Shown: positions 14,841 through 15,939 of the stretch, one piece after another
Numbering within the stretch: the first letter of the stretch is position 1
How the letters are laid out: every line of letters begins with the position of its first letter
Source of the DNA: Pseudomonadota bacterium
Lineage (GTDB): Bacteria > Pseudomonadota > Gammaproteobacteria > Steroidobacterales > Steroidobacteraceae
Reading direction: 5' to 3'
Assembly (NCBI GenBank): GCA_016705325.1
Contig: JADIYJ010000002.1
Span: 1 to 15,939, forward strand
DNA length: 15,939 nucleotides
Translations under genes and position numbers: made by a program
Notes under the pieces: model-generated
What the model saw: the letters and a program-made list of their open reading frames with translations, nothing else
The model's database searches: none
What the model was told of the DNA's origin: nothing

Positions 14841-15562
14841 ATGGGACGCATTTTCGAAGTCAGAAAGCACACGATGTTCGCGCGCTGGAACCGCATGGCG
14901 AAGCAGTTCAGCCGCATCGGCAAGGACATCACCATCGCGGTGAAGAAAGGCGGCTCCGACCCGAACGCGAACCCTGCGCTGCGCCGCGCGATCCAGAACT
15001 CGCGCGCGGTGAACATGCCGAAGGACAAGGTCGAGGCGGCAATCAAGCGCGCCTCCGGCCGCGACGCGGCGAATTTCGAAGAGGTCATCCACGAGGGCTA
15101 CGCGCCGCACGGGGTTGCCGTGCTGGTCGAATGCGCAACCGACAACCCCGCGCACCGTCGCTGCGATCCGCAACGCGTTCAACAAGAATGGCGGCAACTT
15201 CGCCTCGACAGGCAGCGTCGCCGTTCCAGTTCCGTCGCATGGGCGTGTTCCGGTTGAATCCCGAAGGCATCGACCAGGACGATCTCGAGTTTCACCTCAT
15301 CGACCACGGTCTCGAGGAATTCGGCGAGAGCACTGGCGGTGAAGGCGAGCCGCAGCTCGTCGCGCGATGCCTGTTCGAAGATCTCGGCACGTTGCAGAAG
15401 GCGCTCGAGGAGCGCGGCATCACCCCGATCTCGGCCGAGCACGAATACATCTGCACGACACCGACCGAACTCGGCGAAGCCGAAGCGACCGAGGTGCTCG
15501 AGCTGATCGACAAGCTCGAGCAGGAAGACGACGTGCAGAACGTGTTCCACACGCTCGCTTGA
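14841..15562 (+). CDS. YebC/PmpR-family DNA-binding regulator, two frameshifts
   Basis: The start at 14841 begins MGRIFEVRKHTMFARWNRMA, the form used by the YeeN-like branch of the YebC/PmpR family, with AGAG upstream. The first frame runs through KKGGSDPNANPALRRAIQN to ATDNP. At 15149-15154 the frame shifts (a GC pair apparently lost from a GCGCGC run) and continues as TVAAIRNAFNKNGGNFASTG. At about 15221 an extra C shifts it again into FRRMGVFRLNPEGIDQDD, and the rest reads normally to VLELIDKLEQEDDVQNVFHT and a TGA at 15560-15562. Repaired length is about 240 residues, normal for the family. Members affect transcription or ribosome function. The gene is so widely conserved that sequencing error is a likely explanation. 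Confidence 0.85.
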
Positions 15563-15576
15563 CCTCCGCCGCCGCG

Positions 15577-15939
15577 TCAGCCGAGCGACTTCAAAGCATC
15601 TGCAACGGTCAGCGCGCCGGAAATGCGGCCAGCAGGCGCGATCTGCAGTCACCAGTGGGGCGCCGAGGATCTTCGCCAGCGCAGCGGGCAACCGGCATCG
15701 TATGCCGACAGTCAGGCGTCGTCACCGCGAACACGCGCTCGCCCGGCAGGTAGTGCTCCCCGCCCGACGAACGCCGCTTCCGCTGCAGCCATACCCCCCC
15801 CCCTGGGACACGCCCAGACTCCCGTCGCGCCGGTAGCCGGTGAGAACGCTGCGTAGTTCCGACCGCCACAGCACTGGTGCGTGCCAGTCGGGATCCAGTT
15901 GCCTGGGCGATGCGCATCCGCCGTCTGCTCGCCGTTGAT
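15577..15939 (-). pseudogene. PIN-domain (VapC-like) ribonuclease gene, several frameshifts, N-terminus outside window
   Basis: Joined across frames, the minus strand reads as a PIN-domain protein: LDPDWHAPVLWRSELRSVL and TGYRRDGSLG (15803-15895), EHYLPGERVFAV, SAYDAG, ALAKILGAPLVTADR, LLAAFPAR and LTVADALKSLG, ending at a TGA (15577-15579). The aspartates in AYDA and TADR are the usual metal-binding PIN residues. VapC toxins cut tRNA or rRNA and pair with a VapB antitoxin, which would lie beyond the right edge. At least four frame changes are needed, one at a ten-C run (15794-15803). Either the gene is dead or the end of this sequence is of poor quality. It converges on YebC, with 14 bp between. 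Confidence 0.65.

Overview
The window is about two-thirds G+C, with dense genes on both strands, and looks like a gammaproteobacterial chromosome. The gene families (cystathionine gamma-synthase, GcvA-type LysR regulator, HD-GYP sensor, beta-CASP metallo-hydrolase, DUF4136 lipoprotein, YdcZ-type transporter, YebC/PmpR protein) and the long self-complementary intergenic repeats fit that. Genus cannot be read from the sequence. There are no RNA genes of the standard classes, no CRISPR array and no intact insertion sequence.

Left part (1-5500). The window opens inside a PLP-dependent cystathionine gamma-synthase-type gene (+). A 480-bp gap follows that holds two copies, in opposite orientation, of a palindromic repeat of about 120 bp. 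Then come an exported rhodanese (-), a shortened RidA-like gene (-), a divergent LysR regulator (+), a small conserved Cys/His protein (+), an intact membrane-anchored endonuclease/exonuclease/phosphatase protein (-), the remains of a GntP-family permease (-) and a small conserved protein (-). RidA and GntP look internally deleted but still in frame.

Middle (5660-11220). A membrane-anchored receiver-like protein (+) converges on, and overlaps by 14 bp, a two-gene minus-strand operon. That operon is a REC-coiled coil-PAS-PAS-GAF-HD-GYP protein followed 13 bp later by a beta-CASP RNA metallo-hydrolase. The HD-GYP domain has lost its HD histidine, so it may sense or bind rather than hydrolyse cyclic-di-GMP. 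A DUF4136 lipoprotein diverges from this operon.

Right part (11800-15939). A minus-strand operon encodes a lipoprotein with a bactofilin-like beta-helix plus a membrane domain, then a YdcZ/DUF606 transporter joined by an ATGA overlap. Upstream of it lie a closed 107-nt RNA-like fold and an intrinsic terminator, an attenuator-type arrangement. Then follow a SAM methyltransferase (-), a strange block of 77 bp of pure G/C next to an AT-rich stretch, a YebC/PmpR gene (+), and a PIN-domain (VapC-like) gene (-) running off the right edge.

Sequence quality. Clear single- or double-base frameshifts sit in the HD-GYP gene, the methyltransferase, YebC (two) and the PIN gene (several), mostly in G/C runs. 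So many in unrelated genes points to uncorrected indel errors as readily as to real gene decay. Every broken-gene call here should be read with that in mind.
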